Source: an uncultured Erysipelotrichaceae bacterium
Lineage (GTDB): Bacteria; Bacillota_I; Bacilli_A; RF39; UBA660
Direction: 5' to 3'
Length of the DNA stretch: 7,619 nucleotides
NCBI GenBank assembly: GCA_902795975.1
Contig: CADBNE010000010.1
Location: forward strand, 1 to 7,619
Positions 5,840 through 7,619 of the stretch are shown here, in pieces. The translations under genes and the position numbers were made by a program. The notes beneath the pieces are model-generated. The model searched no databases and had not been told where the DNA came from. It saw nothing but the letters and a program-made list of their open reading frames with translations. Within the stretch, counting starts at the first letter, position 1; each line of letters starts with the position of its first letter.

Positions 5840-5877
5840 TATCTTGGTTTGGAGAAACTCCAACTCAATCTAGGATA
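5840..5877 (+). promoter_or_regulatory. Candidate S15 autoregulatory leader structure of rpsO
   Basis: Two nested stems can form. The inner one is TTGGAG (5849-5854) with CTCCAA (5858-5863) around an AAA loop. The outer one is TATCTTGG (5840-5847) with CTAGGATA (5870-5877), eight pairs including U-G and G-U wobbles. The two are joined by one base on the left and six on the right. The top two pairs of the outer stem are G5846-U5871 and G5847-C5870, next to the joint. An adjacent G-U/G-C pair beside a junction is what S15 recognises in 16S rRNA and in known rpsO leaders. The structure ends 15 bases before the ribosome binding site (5893-5901), so bound S15 could block translation. This is inference from pairing only. 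Confidence 0.5.
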
Positions 5878-5909
5878 TAAGCGAATATAATAAGAGAGGA
5901 GAATTAATT

Positions 5910-6179
5910 ATGGCTTTAACTAAAGAAAGAAAAGAAGAATTAGTTAAAAAATTCGGAAAAGATGAAAAAGACACAGGTGCTATTGAAGTTCAAATAGCTT
6001 TATTAACTGAAGAAATCAATACATTAATTAAGCATTTTGATGAGCATCCACAAGATCATCATTCAAGAAGAGGACTACTTAAGAAAGTAGGACAAAGAAA
6101 AAGCTTACTTAATTATTTAATTAAGAACGATGTTACAAGATATCGTGCTGTTGTTAAAGAATTAGGATTAAGAAAGTAA
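5910..6179 (+). CDS. rpsO: 30S ribosomal protein S15
   Basis: An 89-aa protein of exactly the usual length. S15 binds the central-domain three-way junction of 16S rRNA early in 30S assembly and contributes to a bridge with the 50S subunit. It matches the family along its whole length: [12 protein letters not shown] (5-16), [16 protein letters not shown] (21-36), and the rRNA-contacting segment [19 protein letters not shown] (46-64), followed by LLNYL and the end ELGLRK. The start is set by AGAGAGGAG (5893-5901), 8 bases upstream. Codons here include more C-ending ones (TTC, ATC, AAC) than in the neighbouring unknown gene, as expected for a highly expressed gene. It has its own promoter and a likely autoregulatory leader and is followed by pnp, the common rpsO-pnp order. 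Confidence 0.98.
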   Translation: MALTKERKEELVKKFGKDEKDTGAIEVQIALLTEEINTLIKHFDEHPQDHHSRRGLLKKVGQRKSLLNYLIKNDVTRYRAVVKELGLRK

Positions 6180-6195
6180 TTATAGGGAAAAAAAC

Positions 6196-6221
6196 AAAGA
6201 CACTCTTTTTTGAGTGTCTTT
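6196..6221 (+). terminator. Terminator-like hairpin between rpsO and pnp
   Basis: AAAGACACTC (6196-6205) pairs perfectly with GAGTGTCTTT (6212-6221) around a six-T loop. The following bases, AATTTGACA, are a poor T tract, so on this strand it may act as a leaky terminator or a processing or stability stem, letting some transcripts continue into pnp. The opposite strand has the better T tract, but no gene there needs it. Confidence 0.65.
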
Positions 6222-6253
6222 AATTTGACATAGTATCAAAGAAAGGGAGAAGT

Positions 6254-7619
6254 ATGAAGAAAGTTTTTGAATTAGATTTTAGGGGTAGAAAATTAGTTGT
6301 AGAACATGGAGAATTAGCAAAACAAGCACATGGTGCTGTATTAGTTAGATATGGAGATACTGTAATACTTAGTACAGTAGTAGTTAGTAAAAATGCTAAT
6401 ATATTATCTGACTTTTTTCCATTAATGGTTTTATATCAAGAAAAATTATACTCAGTAGGTAAAATTCCAGGTGGATTTATTAAAAGAGAAAGTAGACCTA
6501 CAGAAGCAGCTACTTTAGCAGCTCGTATGATTGATAGACCAATGAGACCATTATTCCCAGAAAACTTCAGAAATGAAGTACAAATTGTAAATACAGTATT
6601 AAGTGTTGATCCAGATAATTCACCAGAAATGGCAGCTATGTTTGGTTCTTCATTATGTACTTGTATATCTAAAGTACCATTTGATGGACCAATAGCAGGA
6701 GTAAAAGTAGGACGTGTTAATGGAGAATTTATTATTAACCCTACAGTAGAACAATGGGAACAATCTGATATAGAATTAACTGTAGCAGGTACTAAGAATG
6801 CTATTAACATGGTTGAAGCTGGAGCTAAACAAGTATCAGAAGATGATATGTTAGAAGCATTAATGTTTGGTCATGAAGCTATTAAAGAATTATGTGCATT
6901 TGAAGAACAAATTATTGCTGAAATAGGCGTAGAAAAAATGGAATATGATGTTCTTGAAATAACTGATGAATTAAAGAAAGAAGTAGAAGCATTAGTAAGT
7001 GATGAATTAAATACTGCTTTACGTATTAAAGATAAATTAGAAAAATATGCTGCTGTAGATGCTGCTAAAGAAAAAGTAGTTAAGAAATATGAAGAAGAAA
7101 ATGCTAGCTTAGATGCTGATGCATTAAATGAATTAATTACTAAGGTTAAATTAGTATTAGAAGAGATCGAATATGAAATATTTAGAACTATAGTAGTTAA
7201 AGAACATACTAGAGCAGATGGTAGAGCTATGGATGAAATTAGACCATTATCTACTGATATAGATTTATTACCTAGAACACATGGTTCTGCATTATTTACT
7301 CGTGGTGAAACTCAAGCATTAAGTGTTACTACATTAGGTGCTTTAGGAGAACATCAAATATTAGATGGATTAGATCTTGAAACTGAAAAGAGATTTATGT
7401 TACATTATAACTTCCCACAATTTAGTGTAGGTGAAACAGGTAGATATGGAGCTCCAGGAAGAAGAGAAATAGGACATGGTGCATTAGGTGAAAGAGCTTT
7501 AGCACAAGTTATTCCAAGTGAAGATGAATTCCCATATACTATACGTGTAGTTAGTGAAATACTTGAAAGTAACGGTTCATCATCTCAAGCAAGTATATGT
7601 GCTGGATGTATGAGTTTAA
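6254..7619 (+). CDS. pnp: Polyribonucleotide nucleotidyltransferase (PNPase), N-terminal part
   Basis: The first 455 codons; the gene runs off the window. PNPase degrades RNA 3' to 5' using phosphate, as a trimer, often with RNA helicase and other degradosome partners. The first RNase PH domain (about 1-215) carries FFPL (54-57), [10 protein letters not shown] (70-79) and [12 protein letters not shown] (91-102). An all-helical linker spans about 235-310. The second RNase PH domain begins near [14 protein letters not shown] (320-333), with [14 protein letters not shown] (341-354), [11 protein letters not shown] (384-394) and [15 protein letters not shown] (402-416), which contribute RNA and phosphate contacts. 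The catalytic Asp pair and the KH and S1 domains lie beyond the end. ATG 6254 follows AAAGGGAG (6242-6249), a slightly tight spacing. No clear promoter of its own is seen, so expression may depend on read-through from rpsO. Confidence 0.97.
   Translation, partial: MKKVFELDFRGRKLVVEHGELAKQAHGAVLVRYGDTVILSTVVVSKNANILSDFFPLMVLYQEKLYSVGKIPGGFIKRESRPTEAATLAARMIDRPMRPLFPENFRNEVQIVNTVLSVDPDNSPEMAAMFGSSLCTCISKVPFDGPIAGVKVGRVNGEFIINPTVEQWEQSDIELTVAGTKNAINMVEAGAKQVSEDDMLEALMFGHEAIKELCAFEEQIIAEIGVEKMEYDVLEITDELKKEVEALVSDELNTALRIKDKLEKYAAVDAAKEKVVKKYEEENASLDADALNELITKVKLVLEEIEYEIFRTIVVKEHTRADGRAMDEIRPLSTDIDLLPRTHGSALFTRGETQALSVTTLGALGEHQILDGLDLETEKRFMLHYNFPQFSVGETGRYGAPGRREIGHGALGERALAQVIPSEDEFPYTIRVVSEILESNGSSSQASICAGCMSL

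Noticed and set aside
5815..5880. A 21-codon open frame (MVYIMYVLLSW...) in the rpsO leader
   Set aside because: It has no ribosome binding site, its start lies inside the promoter upstream of the expected transcript start, and the same bases form the likely S15-binding stems.
6225..6230. Perfect TTGACA upstream of pnp as a promoter
   Set aside because: No -10 box lies 16-18 bases downstream; that position holds the ribosome binding site and start codon of pnp.
6436..6810. 124-codon open frame on the minus strand inside pnp
   Set aside because: Opposite strongly conserved PNPase motifs; no independent support.

Overview
The window looks like chromosomal core sequence from a very AT-rich, spore-forming Bacillota (a low-GC Bacilli or Clostridia lineage, possibly an uncultured gut one). 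The base composition, the A/T-ending codons, the AGGAGG-type ribosome binding sites, a sigma-E type sporulation sigma factor and Gram-positive forms of the housekeeping genes all point this way. All nine genes whose ends are visible stop with TAA or TAG. Every tryptophan read is TGG and no coding frame contains TGA, so the standard bacterial code is enough.

Layout. (1) 1-338, +: the C-terminal half of a sigma-E-like factor. (2) 396-2667, +: an ABC-F translation factor of the YkpA/YbiT type, overlapping by 11 bases a YlmH-like S4-domain ribosome protein. The pair ends in a hairpin terminator that also serves the opposite strand. (3) 2688-3615, -: three genes read leftwards. They are a 57-aa Gly/Tyr-rich one-helix protein resembling the YjcZ sporulation family with its own terminator, then peptide deformylase with its own promoter, then a 41-aa one-helix membrane protein. 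(4) 3759-5744, +: an FtsW-type SEDS glycosyltransferase followed 9 bases later by an unrecognised 256-aa protein with a papain/transglutaminase-like His...Asp motif. (5) 5798-7619, +: rpsO with a promoter and a leader that can fold into a likely S15-binding structure, a terminator-like hairpin, then the first 455 codons of pnp.

Most genes serve translation or RNA turnover (ABC-F, YlmH, Def, S15, PNPase) or the cell wall and spore (sigma-E, YjcZ-like, FtsW). Two small proteins (41 and 57 aa) are supported by good ribosome binding sites and by terminators placed exactly at their ends. The deformylase should start at 3371, because its promoter lies inside the longer open frame. No phage, insertion sequence, CRISPR array, tRNA or rRNA was seen. 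I did not find a wholly new multi-gene system. The best leads are the small proteins, the S15 leader, the ABC-F/YlmH pairing and the unknown gene behind ftsW.
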